Origin: Euptelea pleiosperma
Taxonomy: Eukaryota; Streptophyta; Magnoliopsida; Ranunculales; Eupteleaceae
Assembly: GCA_035048495.1 (NCBI GenBank)
Contig: CM068553.1
Location: 10,533,259 to 10,597,258 of the forward strand
DNA: 64,000 nt
Direction: 5' to 3'
Shown here: piece by piece, positions 24,440-35,827 of the stretch
Layout: the number at the start of each line of letters is the position of its first letter
Position numbering within the stretch: the first letter of the stretch is position 1
Translations under genes and position numbers: made by a program
The notes under the pieces: model-generated
What the model was told of the DNA's origin: nothing
What the model saw: only the letters and a program-made list of their open reading frames with translations
The model's database searches: none

Positions 24440-24678
24440 AAAACTTTGATGACGGGGTTGTAAAGCTCGGCACGTGGATTTTGTACGGACGGACCACCCC
24501 GGCCTCAACGCACACGTATCCTGGTAAGTGTTTTGGCAAAAAAGCACTCGAGTACACCCTAGGTACGTGTGCAGTGGAGCAGAGGTGGGTTAGCCCGTGC
24601 AAAATCCATGTGCCGAGATCTGCAACCCTCTCATCTCCTTTGTTGAATGACAGGGCAGTCATCAAAGTTTTACTATCA
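24440..24678. mobile_element. Mutator-like MITE with AGTAAAACTTTGATGAC ends
   Basis: AGTAAAACTTTGATGACGG on the left and CAGTCATCAAAGTTTTACT on the right; the interior is also inverted (GGCACGTGGATTTTGTACGG / GTGCAAAATCCATGTGCC). No target duplication seen. Confidence 0.65.
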
Positions 24679-24892
24679 CAGCCCATGTGGCACATTCATA
24701 TTAAGAATAAGGATTTTTTTTTTATATTTTTTAATAATAGATGAGCAACGAATGATCTCTAAGGGTGGTGTGTATTTTTATACCAAAAAGACTGAAGAAC
24801 CCCTTTTAAGTGAATAAATTAAAGGAAAGAAAAGAAAAGAAACAATATTAAGGGTATTTTTGAGAATATAGAAAATAGGGTTAGTAACGCAC

Positions 24893-25118
24893 TAAGGTCT
24901 TGGGTGGCCAGGACTCCACTCCAAAGAGTAGGAGGTTGTGAGTTCAACTTTCCTTGGAGCCATCCCCTAGAATGAGTAAGGGTAATAAATGGCTCAGTCC
25001 ACATTAATTCTCCCAGTCCACTCCAGCACGTGTGAAAGGGGTGACTAACGTGCCCTGAGGGACTAGTCAGGTGCTCTAAGAAGCCAGATACCCACGTTTC
25101 GAAAAAAAAAAAAAAAAA
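24893..25118 (+). mobile_element. SINE with poly-A tail
   Basis: Box-A-like GTCTTGGGTGGCCAGG, box-B-like TTGTGAGTTCAAC, shared 3' body GGGGTGACTAACGTGCCCTG...GGACTAGTCAGGTGC...GATACCCA (as at 7813-7866), and a 19-nt A run. It lies just 3' of reductase copy 2. Confidence 0.75.
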
Positions 25119-26027
25119 AGTCTTCACCCACTAATAAGTAGAATAGATAGTTGAGTACCTTGACAACATAATTTATGTAGCAAAGCTAAGATCTAAAGGA
25201 AGCCCCTCTCTTTGCAACATTGAATTGCTCCACTGTACATATCCTCAAGACCATACTTGAACTTGAATCCCAAACCCAAGAGCTTATTTGAGGAGAGGTG
25301 AACAGGCTGTTCTTCTTCCAACTCCTTGATAAACTGAAAAAATAACAAAATAATGTCAGGTAGCCACAGAGGACAAATGGCAAAGAAAGAAAGGAAAAAA
25401 AAAAAGAATAATAAGAAAACTTACTCATCAGCTGGGATTTCAAATTCTGGATATTTGATGGAAAGAAATTTAGCCAACTCATGATTTGTTATATGCGTAG
25501 TTGAAGAACAAATGTGTCTCCCTTCTAATTTCGGGCGTTCGAAAAAGGAAAATTTGCACAGATGCTACATTGTCTATGTGCACTAGATTTGTCTTTTTGA
25601 TAAGCTTGCATTGCTCTTTGTTACCTGCGCAAAAATTCTCCAACTCTTTATAAGAAAAAAACTAGTTGATGGTAAACAATCGCGATGCTTCAGATCATCC
25701 TATCGCGCTTCTAATTTTTGTTATATGTGTATTGGGTGTCACGAATTCCATAAGTTTATAGGCCGCGACGTTTAAATAAAAGAGTATTTTCATAATGTGA
25801 AAATTAGAAAATCCATAATTTGAATGAAACTTCTGTGCTGGGTTTTCCTTGTGACATTCATGCCAAGTGATGTCACAAAAAAAGGCCGCTCTACCGGTGT
25901 CCACCTCTTTAAGCTGGGCACCCACATCCCAGCCAAATTTTAATTTTACCAAAAAGCCCCCCTTCAGTATGAGCACCCACCATACCTCATCCCGTCTCCT
26001 TCATCTCCTCTCTCCCTCCTTCTACTG

Positions 26028-26028
26028 T

Positions 26029-26074
<46 letters not shown>

Positions 26075-26148
26075 TTCTTTACTCCCCACAGTAGTTCAGC
26101 TCTGTGGGGGGGCTAAAGGCCCAAATAGAGAGAGAGAGAGAGAGAGAG
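26028..26148. repeat. CT and GA microsatellites in inverted arrangement
   Basis: A CT run at about 26032-26072 and a GA run at about 26130-26148 flank CCCCACAG/CTGTGGGG, giving a strong hairpin inside reductase copy 2 (intron 2). Confidence 0.85.
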
Positions 26149-27360
26149 TAGGGGTGGGTAGGGTGCCCAAACTGGAGGGGGCATTTTTGTCCCACGTGGG
26201 CGACTGTAGAGCTACCCACAAAAAAGATTTTTAATTACTATGACTGGGTTTAACCAAATTATCTTACTAAATATGAAATTTTAGTTTGTTGATCATATTT
26301 AGCAATTCGGCATATCGCTAAAAATGGACTGGCAGGCCAGTTTTTTGGTCCTTCAGCCGGGCATGACCTCTTGAACCTTGGCCCGGCCCAACCCGAACCA
26401 GCCCAGACCAAAAATGACTCGATCAGCCTGCTTTTTTTTAACAATTGACCAGGTCCGACCTGGGCAAAAGTCTGGCCCGGGACTGTAGACCAGGCCTGAT
26501 CCGGGCCCGGCCAGTTGGGCCAAATTGGCACCCTGATTTCCACAGTAAAACATATGCTAAGAAAGGAGGAGAAACAACATACCCCAGATCAAAGCCAGGG
26601 CTAGATAGAAACTGAGGGGGAGATTGGGACCGATGAAGGGTCCAACGACGACAGACGGAAGCAACGTAACAAGATTCAAGCCATGTTCTTCTGCAAATTT
26701 AAGAGCTGCTCTTTCAGTCAGTGTCTTTGAAATACAGTATGAACTGGTTGGAAGATTAAGGGTTCTTAAGATGTCCACGTCTGTCCATATACTCTCATCA
26801 ACTTCCCTCGCATCCTTGTTATTACTCATCAAGATGGCTGCAGCGGCAGAAGAGCTGTAGACGACTCTCTTCACTGTTTTAGAATTCAAGCATGCCTTGA
26901 GAATGCCTATAGTTCCCTCTACAGCAGTTTTGATCATTGTATCCTGCGGCATCTTCCCTTCAAAATCAATAGGGTGAGCGACACGGAAGACACCGACACA
27001 TCCATTGATGGCAGCTTCAAAACTCTCCGGTTTGTTGAGATATCTGCGTTGAAGATTTGGAGCTTTTCTTGTTCCCCTGGAAGGGTTTTGAGGTGGCTGA
27101 TGTCTTCCTTGAATTCTGTTTTGGAAAAAAATTAAAATTACAATGCCCTGTATCAACAAAAAGTTTTAGAGCGTGTTTGATTACACAAACTTTTCCCAAG
27201 AAAATTTTCTTTTCATCTGGAAAAATTTCCCCAAAAATACATCTGGCTGTTTGATTGCAGAAAATATGCAATTTCCAATTATGTGATAAAATAAGGGTGG
27301 ATTTTCATGGAAACCAATTTCTACCTATGTGGAAGGGAAATAAATTCCAGGCTTGGATAG

Positions 27361-27703
27361 GAAAACGAGAAAAGGGGGCTGCTATAATGTATGACGGACT
27401 TGGGTCGTTACTGTTTTTCTGGTACAAAGAATTGTAACTCACAGGGGCAAAAATGGAAAAGGGGGAAAAACAGAAGTAAAATAAAGGGAAAAAAAATGGC
27501 GTTAAAATTCAAAATTGAATTTCAAAATTTCAATAAAATTTATAATGGAAATAACGATTTTTTTCCACAAAATTTTCCTTTACAACGAAAATAACTACCC
27601 TAACGGAAAAATAACGGAAACCAATATTTTTGAGCGTTTTAATGGTACATAACGTTAACGGAGGAGGTCCGAATTCGTTGTAACGGCCGTTTTTTAAAGC
27701 ATG
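27361..27703. mobile_element. hAT-type family A copy, diverged, in reductase copy 2 intron 1
   Basis: Interior family signature (AACGGAGGAGGTCCGAATTCG, AACGGCCGTTTTTTAAAGCATG at the right end); left end decayed. Flanks TTGGATAG and GTTGATAG match at 6 of 8. Confidence 0.6.
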
Positions 27704-28314
27704 GTTGATAGCACGACCTGGTTCAAAACTCCCATTAATGGGCATCACGCAAAGTAAGGGCCGTCCATCAATACATGGGGCGGGTAGGCCGTCCATCAAT
27801 ACATGGGCATCATGCCTTTTCGGAGGCAAACAGAAAAGAAAAATCAATGTGAGAGTATATCAAAGAATGAAAAGGGACGAAATATCAAATAAATTAAGAG
27901 AATGGATTTGAGCAAAAAAAGAAGTACCGGATGAGATCGGATGGTGGCCCGAACGGAGTATCCATGTTGAAGGAGCCTCATGATGAGCGACGATGCTATG
28001 AATATATCCTGCTCCACCCGTAACACAAACAGTCCCCTTCTCTCCTTCTATCCTCGGATCCTCAAAGTCTTCCTTCGTTCCACTCTTTTCCTGCTTTAAT
28101 AAGCTAAAGATTCTTATAGATGTTTTGTCTAATTCTTGGTGCTCAGCCTTTTCTCACATATTGACTTTTAAGAGTTTAGAAAACCAAGCTGCTCCTCTGG
28201 TTTTCTTATTAAATTGTGTGTTCTTAGAATCGGTGTCTTAACTTTGAGGTTTTCCAGGCAGTTTTTCTGTTCTTTTTTTTAGCGGGGTTACGTATAAGCA
28301 ACGTCGCCATTTGC

Positions 28315-28590
28315 TAGCATTCCTAAATTTTCTTTAGCGCTTTTTTGCTTATCCCCCATACTTTATTGAAGCACTCAATGTTTTGAAAATATTTGTGTCT
28401 CGCCTAAGGTCATTATAGTCATTTAAAAAATATGGAGATGTGCATTGGGGACCGTTAATGGCCGTCTAAGGTCAATGACGATGACTATGGTCAAAGGGCG
28501 AGACGCAAATATTTTAAAAACATTGGGTGAGATGCAAATTGCATTAATAAAGTAAGGGGGTAAAGCAAAAAAGCCATTTTCTTTAAAGTT
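28315..28590. repeat. Foldback repeat with GAGACGCAAATATTT arms
   Basis: TTTTTTGCTTATCCCCCATACTTTATT on the left is complementary (with few mismatches) to the right; CAATGTTTTGAAAATATTTG pairs with CAAATATTTTAAAAACATTG. No target duplication found. Confidence 0.6.
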
Positions 28591-29880
28591 CGTTGGTTTC
28601 GATTTTAAGTTTTATAGATTTTGCCTCCTAATAATAAACTAGTGGGTGATTGTAGGTACTAGGTAGGGGTGTCAATGGGTCGGTTCCTAAGGTACCTAAA
28701 ATTGGAACCAATATTGTCGGTTCTTGTTAGTTTCGATTCTCAAAATAATGGATCCGGAACCAGAACCAATTGTTTGGTTCAAGTCAGTTCCGATTCTGGG
28801 TATATCAGTTCCATTCTTGATAAGATGATAATTTATGTGGGATGTTCTGTCCCCCCGATCTCGACCCTTTTTTTTTTCCAATCGGGCTTGGTTTCAATTT
28901 TAATGGTTTTATAGATTTTGCTTCATAATAATAACGGAAAATTGCAGAAAAGAAAACCAACTTTAATTCATTTACAAAAAAGAATACAAGTTTTCGCAAA
29001 TCCCAAAAAAGAAAACGAAACGCTCTTTAAAAGGACGTTTTATGACGTGGCACATGTTTATTAAAAAAACGCTCTTTAAAATGGCGTTTTTTCTGACAAA
29101 CGCCCTTTTAAAGGGCGTTTTTCAGTAATAAACGCCTTTTTGAAAAACGTCTGTCAGTGTCAGTCCGACATCTGACAACCTGACAGACGTTATTTTAAAG
29201 GGCGTGTGTCAGTAGAAAATGTTCTTTTAAAGGGCGTTTTTTGCTGACAAACGCCCTTTTAAAGGGCATTTTTTGATACCCCAATTTTTATGCCCATTTT
29301 GGCGTACCCAAAAGATGAATCAATGGCTGATTTTTGGTGAGGATGATCTCTACGGTGAGGAGATCATCCTCACAAAAATTCAGATCATTCCGATATTCGT
29401 AGATTGGTTTAGAAGTTGAGGAATTATGGGACGTTTTTTAAAATTTCTCAAGAATAAACGCCCTTTAAAAGGGCGTTTGTTAGACGTGTCAGCCATCAGT
29501 CATTCGTTAGTCAGTCGACAACTGATTGGACTGACAGCAGACGAAACGCCCTTCAAAGGGCGTTTCGTTTTCTTTTTTGGGATTTGCGAAAAGTTGTATT
29601 CTTTTTTGTAAATAAATTAAAGTTTATTTTCTTTTCTGTAATTTTCCGTAATAATAAACTAGTGGGCCCTCACGTGCCTTACACATGAGTGATTCTAGGT
29701 AGGGGTGTCAACAGGTCGGTATCAATTCTAAGGTACCCAGAACTGGAACCAATATTGTCGGCTTTTGTCAGTTCCAATTCTCAAAATAATGGATCCAAAA
29801 TCGGAATTGATTGTTTGGTTCCAGTTGGTTCCGATTCCAGGTATATCAGTTCCCATCTTGATACGATAATAAGAACAAAC
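28588..29880. repeat. Tandem duplication of a ~290-bp unit, second copy interrupted
   Basis: Unit 1 (about 28588-28880) and unit 2 (28889-28933 joined to 29651-29880) share GGTTTTATAGATTTTGC, AATAATAAACTAGTGGG, GTAGGGGTGTCAA and CAATATTGTCGG. Unit 2 is split by the palindromic element 28934-29650. A related stretch is at 35480-35610. Confidence 0.75.
28934..29650. mobile_element. Palindromic foldback element with repeated ACGCCC...GGGCGT modules
   Basis: Outer inverted repeats of about 95 bp (ACGGAAAATTGCAGAAAAGA ... TCTTTTCTGTAATTTTCCGT). The interior repeats the palindrome AACGCCCTTTTAAAGGGCGTT or close variants at about 29098-29120, 29249-29271, 29455-29478 and 29544-29567, joined by CTGACA/TGTCAG. 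A family C MITE is nested at about 29271-29430. Short target repeat AATAATA on both sides; the sister unit at 28.6 kb lacks it. No protein coding. Confidence 0.75.
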
Positions 29881-30202
29881 GGAGTATCCATGTTGAAGGA
29901 GCAACTAATCAAAAGACTCAATAAGTTAATGAGAACAGGGTCTCATTACACTACAAACTTGTTTCGATGTTTGTCGTCTTTAGTGAACTGCATAGGCATA
30001 TATCACACAAAAGAAGAGTATGGATTCTAAATATTTTGTAGGTAGTATATGGACTTGCTTGTTTGTTTTCCCGTTCTCTTTCCAATGGTTCAAAGATTGT
30101 CTCAAGTAGAGTTCGTATGACAAAGTTACGTCCATTTTAGCATGAAAGTCCTGTCGCACAAACTATTGATGTTCTATAATTTTTCTCGAATAACATGCAT
30201 AT

Positions 30203-30231
30203 GCATATGTAGATCCCGGATCTACATATGC
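30203..30231. repeat. 29-bp palindrome
   Basis: GCATATGTAGATCC, one central C, then the exact complement GGATCTACATATGC. No gene adjoins it. Confidence 0.9.
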
Positions 30232-30433
30232 GTTTCCATGAAAATGATAGTTAATCGATTTCTTGGCGAACGAAGAAGAAAACAAATTGGAGAGATAAGA
30301 TGGTCAGAGATATTTCCACTTAGCCACTTAGCCACTTAGCCTTGAAAACTTGGCAGTCAAAATTTGTCATAAGAGGCAACTATCATAGTGTTAACATCAT
30401 GGTATCACAACCTAAAGTACTGTACATCTTAAG

Positions 30434-30614
30434 CCGTGGCGGAGCCAGGAATTTGTTCAAGGGTGGGCAATATTGTACAGATTTTGTTTCAAGATGGGCA
30501 AAAATGTACTTTTTCAAGGTTGGCAAAAGGGTACTTTGAAAGAAAAAAAAATCCTTATTGAACTTTTAAAGTTGAGGGTGGGCCCAACCTTACCCCTTCT
30601 TGGCTCCGCCACTG
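30434..30614. mobile_element. hAT MITE, CAGTGGCGGAGCC ends, 8-bp perfect TSD
   Basis: CCGTGGCGGAGCCAGG on the left and CTTGGCTCCGCCACTG on the right; ATCTTAAG at 30426-30433 and 30615-30622. The terminus matches a hAT MITE type common in plants. 181 bp. Confidence 0.9.
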
Positions 30615-30622
30615 ATCTTAAG

Positions 30623-32270
30623 GAGGTCCAGATCACTAATGGCCATCAAGATTCCCACCACACGAACCTTGAAGACCACCACATGAATTTCAAAGAATAT
30701 CCAATGGTGGGGACTTGAAATGTTAACATTTCCCTCTTGGAAAACCCTAGAGAAGATAGGCAACCAATATGGTAGTAATCTGAAATCCACTAGAAGAGGT
30801 CATTTAGACTTGAGAGAGTGCCACGTAGCCATTAATATCTTCATTTTTCTTGCAAAATTACGAAAATAACACTAAAGTGTTTACAGATGGGGGCATGTGG
30901 CACTCTCTCACGCCTAGAAGATCCAATTTGCTAGCGGAGCAACCCAAGTTTCAAACTCAACAAAGTCCAAACCAACACAACCCAAGCGTGAGCCCAAGTT
31001 GCTCGAGCCAACCTAAACTCTACAACACTTAATCCCTACACGGGTTGAGTCGGATTTGCCCAAAACCTCAATCCTGGCCCAACATAACCTTCTGATCTAA
31101 CCCTAATTTCTCAATCCAAGCCTAGGTAGGGACAATCTGACAAAACTCCAAGCTGCAAGCCCGGGCTAATCTAAACCCTAGTTGGTAGTTATGAGTACAA
31201 TACGCGTATTATACCCAAGGTAGTAAGTTTTTTGAAAAAAAAAACATTTTAATTGACAGTACACATTGAACTGTATGGATTATTTGCCATTTTTTCCCTT
31301 TAAAACTCGTTAAAACACATATTTCCGTTTTTTTTCATTAAACCTTCCAATAATACTTCAAATACGGCACGTGTGGGGAAAAAATCCATTGACACATTCT
31401 TAGATCAATGAGTTGAATTATTTTTATCCGGGCGATCTCCAATCTCGGTTGAAAATCAGCATGATTGGTGATTTTTATCCATTGGATCTTTGTAGCCGGC
31501 CCTAAATAACGATCCAATCTCATTGTTGAAAATCATCCATGAAAAAGACTAAATTTGGATATAAAACACTAATCATGCTAATGTTTAGTCTGTACGTCTA
31601 CCTAAGGATGGGCCTAACATCCATACAATCAATGGTCTTTAAGAGTATACACACGATTTTTTGGCGTCTGACTCTTTATACTAAATCGTATTGTACACGA
31701 ATTATTCTTGAACTGTTTTTTTTATTTTTTTCGTTTCCCGTTTATTTCACCGTGCTTTTTTACTTATTTCAAAAATTATAAAACAGATTATATTTATAAT
31801 ATTCCCGTCCTGAATTTTTTTGTAGGCCGAATTGCTAACTAGGATCTAAACTTGTCTTCGTAAAAAAAAAAAAAAAAACAAAAAACAAAATACAAAACCA
31901 CAAAAAGAAGCTTGGAAAGCAAACTTTTGAGGTACCCACAAGATCCAAAATGCTGGAACCTAAGAATATGAAACATCTCATCCTAAACTCACATCCAAAC
32001 ATTCATCATTCACAAACCGTACTATATATCCAAAAAGTTAGAATCCATGAATCATCTCATCTCGCTTCCACCGCTACACATTTGGAATCTTAGCTGAAAA
32101 AAAAGGAAGGAAACAAAGAATAAAACAAAGAAACCACGAGACGCCAATTCTCCTTACTCTCATCCAAAAACCCCAACCCCAACCCCAACAACCAAACACA
32201 CCCTTCAACCTCCTCATATAATTATCACTATATTACAATTAAAATCTCTCTTTCTAGTATTTGGGGCCCT
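30623..32270. other. Gene-free spacer left of IRKI
   Basis: Contains family B arm sequence at 31370-31650 (GATCCAATCTC..., GGATGGGCCTAACATCCATAC) and AT-rich repeats; 32100-32215 is A/C-rich. No supported gene. Confidence 0.5.
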
Positions 32271-32273
32271 AAA

Positions 32274-32530
32274 TTGTGAACAGCAAAAGGCTCCTGAATC
32301 CTGGGCCCGCAAGAGTATAAACTGTGAATAGCAAAACGTAAGTTCCTGGCCCGCACGAGTATAAACTGTGAATAGCAAAACGTAGGTTCCTGGCCTGCAC
32401 GAGTTTAAACTGTGAATAGCAATACGTAGAATCTTTCTGGTCCGCACGAGTATAAACTGTGAATAGCAATACGTAGATTCTTTCTGGCTCGCACGAGTAT
32501 AAGCTGTGAATAGTAAAACGTTCGAATTTA
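32274..32530. repeat. 44-48 bp minisatellite abutting the IRKI stop codon
   Basis: Five full units plus a partial one of the type GTGAATAGCAAAACGTAGG...TTCCTGGCCCGCACGAGTATAAACT. Units differ by a few substitutions and a 3-4 bp insertion (TTTCTGG subtypes in the last two full units). The array ends 8 bp from the IRKI stop, so it forms the 3' UTR or immediate flank. Confidence 0.9.
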
Positions 32531-32537
32531 TAAACCA

Positions 32538-33966
32538 CTAAGTTAGATGTGGTTCTTGATTATTACTGTACCTACAAAGAACCTTACACTTGACCACATT
32601 TCCATAAATGTAGAACCCAGGTGCAACCATAATCCGGACCATGGTTGGAACCAATTTTCGAGCCTTGTCTCCACCCATGTCCTCCATGTACACCCCATCA
32701 AATTTCATTTCCTTATCAACCCTAAATATGGGCAAATTAGGGTGCACCGAGCAAGCTAATAGGTGCACCAACCAAACACTCTTCGCCGCACCAAAGAACG
32801 ACTGCAACAATGGCTCCGGCCATGCGCGGTTCCACCCCAACATTGCGACGATTTCGCTCATCTTCCGATCGCAAAATCGACTAAATTCTTCACTGAAGTG
32901 TCGGGTCCCCTTATTCAAAACCTCATCCCAGGTTAGCCCTTGTAGAATTTGGAAGGAAGCGTAATTGGCTTCGCATTTCTCAATTGGGTTCAAGATCGGA
33001 TCCGAACCGTTTTTCTGGAACCCTATCCCTTCGAAATCTTCGTAGAACGCTCGGTTCAAAAGCGCTTCTAAGTAAAACAACAAACTTCTCGGGTTCTTGG
33101 AGAACGAGATCTTGACTTCGTAAGGTTGGAGGAGTGAAGAGATCCGCTCATAGACCTTACCGCCCATTTGTCTGAGTTGGAGCGTGAGAGAGCGGCTCAG
33201 GAGTCGAATCGAGGACCGAGCTTCGGAAACTGAGTTGAGAAACGAGTCAAGAACCTTATCTTTGGGATTATTCAAAATCGTAGGGCTGAGATCTTTCGGC
33301 ATTCGATACGGAGAATTACTACTACATACGTCGAGACCGGATTTCAAATTGTGGCAGTAGATCTCGAGCTTGTTGAGCTTCTTCTCTAATTCGGCCATGG
33401 AGTATTTCAGTTTAGAAGCTTCTAGAAGGGCTTCGTCTCTTTTCCGAGTGGCTTGGATGAGTTTGTGTGAGAGCTCAGCAACTGCGAGCTTCCATTGTTC
33501 TTCTCTCGCCGACGATGAGGAATCAGACGACTTAGGACTCTTCCTCGTTAATGATGACAAGATTGATTTGAAGATACCGTTAGGGCTAGGGTTTGAGGAG
33601 GCGGAGGAGTGTTTGTTGATGTCAAGAGGGATGACTGAGATCTTCTCGCGTGCAGTTGGACGGCACTTGTTGCAAGAGACCGTACGGTCCTCTGCAGCTG
33701 CGTCATCTGATTCTGATCGTTTACGGTTGGACGGCTTGCCGTTGTTGTTGCTTTTGGTGGTGGGTGTGGGTGTGGGTGTGGGTGTGGTGGGGGTTGGGGT
33801 TGGGTGGAGAGGTGTTGGGTGGTGCCTGGACGGCATGTCTTTGCATTTGTCTGCACAGACAGTTGGGTTTGGGGATTCTCTGGTGTGGCGTTGCTCTCCG
33901 TCTTCCTCTTTGTCTTCTCTTTTGTTCTCTGGAATCTGTATTTAATAATTACGGAACATATTTAGT

Positions 33967-33997
<31 letters not shown>

Positions 33998-34100
33998 AGA
34001 GAGAGAGATCGAGAGAGATACTTACAGGGGTGAAGAGGGGAGAGTGAGGAGGAGGAGGAGGTGAAGCGGAAGCTATGGAAGAAGAAGAGGAAGAAGCCAT
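32538..34100 (-). CDS. IRKI: IRK-interacting protein-like (DUF641 / GIL1 family), 490 aa
   Basis: Two exons: 34100-34026 (MASSSSSSIASASPPPPPHS..., 25 codons, donor CCT|GTAAGT) and 33935-32538 (acceptor ATACAG|ATTCC, stop TAG). The 90-bp intron contains a CT microsatellite and the phase is 0, giving 490 residues, the usual size for this family. A shorter reading from the internal ATG at 33836 (432 aa) is possible, but the spliced start matches the Ser/Pro-rich PLFTP N-terminus I associate with IRKI. Residues 63-86 are a TP-dipeptide stretch from a GGTGTG-type repeat. DUF641 starts near residue 168 (REEQWKLAVAELSHKLIQAT) with a coiled coil (MAELEKKLNKLE), and the family signature PGFYIYGNVVKCKVLC lies near the C-terminus. 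DUF641 proteins include GIL1 (gravitropism in light) and the IRK receptor-kinase partner; plasma-membrane-linked signalling is inferred. A TATA-like motif lies at about 34175-34167. Confidence 0.9.
33763..33800. repeat. GGTGTG hexamer run in IRKI coding sequence
   Basis: GGGTGTGGGTGTGGGTGTGG on the plus strand encodes the TPTPTPT stretch on the minus strand. Confidence 0.85.
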
Positions 34101-34166
34101 GGAAATGGTTGATAACTTGGTTATCTGTTCTCTGCAGCAGCAACCGCAACAACAACGCCACACCAC

Positions 34167-34175
34167 TTATATAAT
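34167..34175 (-). promoter_or_regulatory. TATA-like box of the IRKI-like gene
   Basis: TTATATAAG on the minus strand, about 70 bases upstream of the ATG at 34100. Position is compatible with a core promoter; no other evidence. Confidence 0.45.
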
Positions 34176-35610
34176 TTTTTTTTTTTTTTTTTGTGTTTTT
34201 AATTTGTTTTTCTGGATTTCAGTTTTACGGGTTGGTTTTTCGTCGTCTTGTAATCATATCTCACAACTCACAGGTACAGCTACAGGTCTGTGATCTTTTA
34301 TCCAGAAAATTTTCTTGCTTTTTTTTTTTTCCCCCACCCCTCCACTCAGGGGTCTGTAACGTCTGTTGGGTCTGTTTGGAGATCTCTCTTTTTCACACCT
34401 ATCCCAGAACCGGAAATGGATTGGGTTCAGATCGAATTGGTCCAGACCCGATCTGAGACCCAATCCAATAGCACTTAAAAACAGAAGAGAAAGAAAAGAT
34501 ATCGGGTCACAAAAGGATATATATAAAACCATAAAGTAACATATATGATTTTGGATCAGAGTGGGTCCAGAACTGATCTGATATCAGATTGGATCACAAT
34601 TTTAAGGTCCAGACCTAGGTCGAAACTCGATATTATTGAATTGGGTTATAAGAATTGATCCGATCCATTGACAGCTCCGTTAACCTCACGGTATGTAACC
34701 TTGACTGACCACGGGTAGACCAAACAGGCCTGCGACATGGAAGTGTGACATACATAAATGCTTGATTGAAGATAGGGAGATAAGTTTGCTACATTTATTG
34801 TTTTTTCGAGAAACCTGGGACTGTACACCTGGTCTACCGACCGGGCCCAATCTGGACCACGAATATAGTATACGTGGTGCTTATCGAAGCATTCAAAAGC
34901 AAAATTGGTTCTGCGTTGCATTTTGGGAAGAATTTTCCTTTATTCATTCCGTCTTCCTGCATGAACCTCGAAACCATGTCTTAAATTAAAATATATATTT
35001 TTCTTGTCTTCGTACGCTGTATCCGTGCAACTCTTTTGGGCGTTGCTTGAAAATAAGAAAAAGAAATTTGCTCTGTTAATACCCACTCCCAAAAATATCA
35101 TGCGGCAACTCTTTAAATCCAACTTACTCATGAATGTTTGTCTTTGTCCCATCCCTTAGTGGGACCTACACACTAAAAATCAGTTTGATTGGTAAAATGC
35201 TTGAATTAATGATCTAGAATCACTAATGAATTTGACTTTTGGTGTCTAAGTTCACTAATGTGGCAAAGATTCATGTGTCGATCAAAAACATCTTCCTTTA
35301 CTTTGACACGTGTCATACATGCAAGTTGTTTGGGTCCCAGGCTGCCTGTCCGTTGGACAGCTGGCGTGATGAGATTTAAATGGTCTGGGCCCACAAACCC
35401 ATGATCCTAAGCCCAGGCCGGGCCAGGCCCTTAGGGTCTGAGTTGGCAGAGTGCCAAGTCCTTGCCAGGCTTTTTCAGAGGTAGGAGTGTCAATTGTCAA
35501 AGGATCCGTTCTGGTTCGGTTCTTAAGCTACCTAGAACCAGAACCAAATTGCCGTTTCTTATTGGTTTTGGTTTTCAAAATGATGGGTATATATTGGTTC
35601 CAATCTTGAT

Positions 35611-35827
35611 CATGGTTCGAAATCTCGAGATTGGTGGGTTCTAATCCCGATCTGCGTCGTCCGATCCAGAACTGGATTGGCGCTTCTCACCCCGAGACAA
35701 AGTGAGACTTCCCAGGGAAATAGTGATCTCGGCCCGAGACGATCCACTTGGGGATTGGATCAGTGGGCTCTGATCCGGATTTGGATTGCCCGATCCAGAA
35801 TGGGATCGTCCGAGACTTCGAACCATG
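35611..35827. mobile_element. hAT-like MITE, 8-bp perfect TSD
   Basis: CATGGTTCGAAATCTCGAG to CGAGACTTCGAACCATG, with ATCTTGAT at 35603-35610 and 35828-35835. The interior is rich in GATCCG/CGGATC and GAGAC/GTCTC motifs. A partial relative is at 37690-37815. Confidence 0.9.

Larger units (their letters stand above)
25193..28051 (-). pseudogene. Vestitone reductase-like SDR, copy 2 (disabled)
   Basis: Same family and orientation as copy 1, about 2 kb upstream in the tandem. Exons: 28051-27928, 27115-26583, 25624-25424 and 25333-25193. The expected start codon is ATA (28051-28049) in the context RIEGEKGTVCVTGGAGY, where copy 1 has ATG. About 4 extra bases follow GGAGY (near 28010-28000) and break the frame before IASSLIMRLLQHGYSVRATIRSHP. 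Exon 2 has a duplicated AT (27040-27043), after which NKPESFEAAINGCVGVF, SSSAAA and the SYCISK (YxxxK) motif read well. Exon 3 encodes TNLVHIDNVAS and, after a 1-nt insertion near 25523, GRHICSSTTHITNHELAKF. The last exon (QPVHLSSNKLLGLGFKFKYG) is one base out of phase relative to copy 1. The exon order is complete, so this was a full gene that decayed. Individual indels could be assembly errors, but five are unlikely to be. Confidence 0.85.

Noticed and set aside
29098..29567. CRISPR-like array suggested by regularly spaced palindromes
   Set aside because: Spacers are not unique or uniform in length, no cas genes exist, and the context is a plant nuclear genome; a foldback transposon explains it.
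32214..32538. Repetitive minus-strand frames reading YVLLFTVYT repeats
   Set aside because: Produced by the 44-48 bp minisatellite; the unit is open by chance and lies after the IRKI stop.
33370..33945. Long plus-strand open frames opposite the IRKI gene
   Set aside because: Antisense shadows of the conserved DUF641 coding frame; no domain, no splice support.
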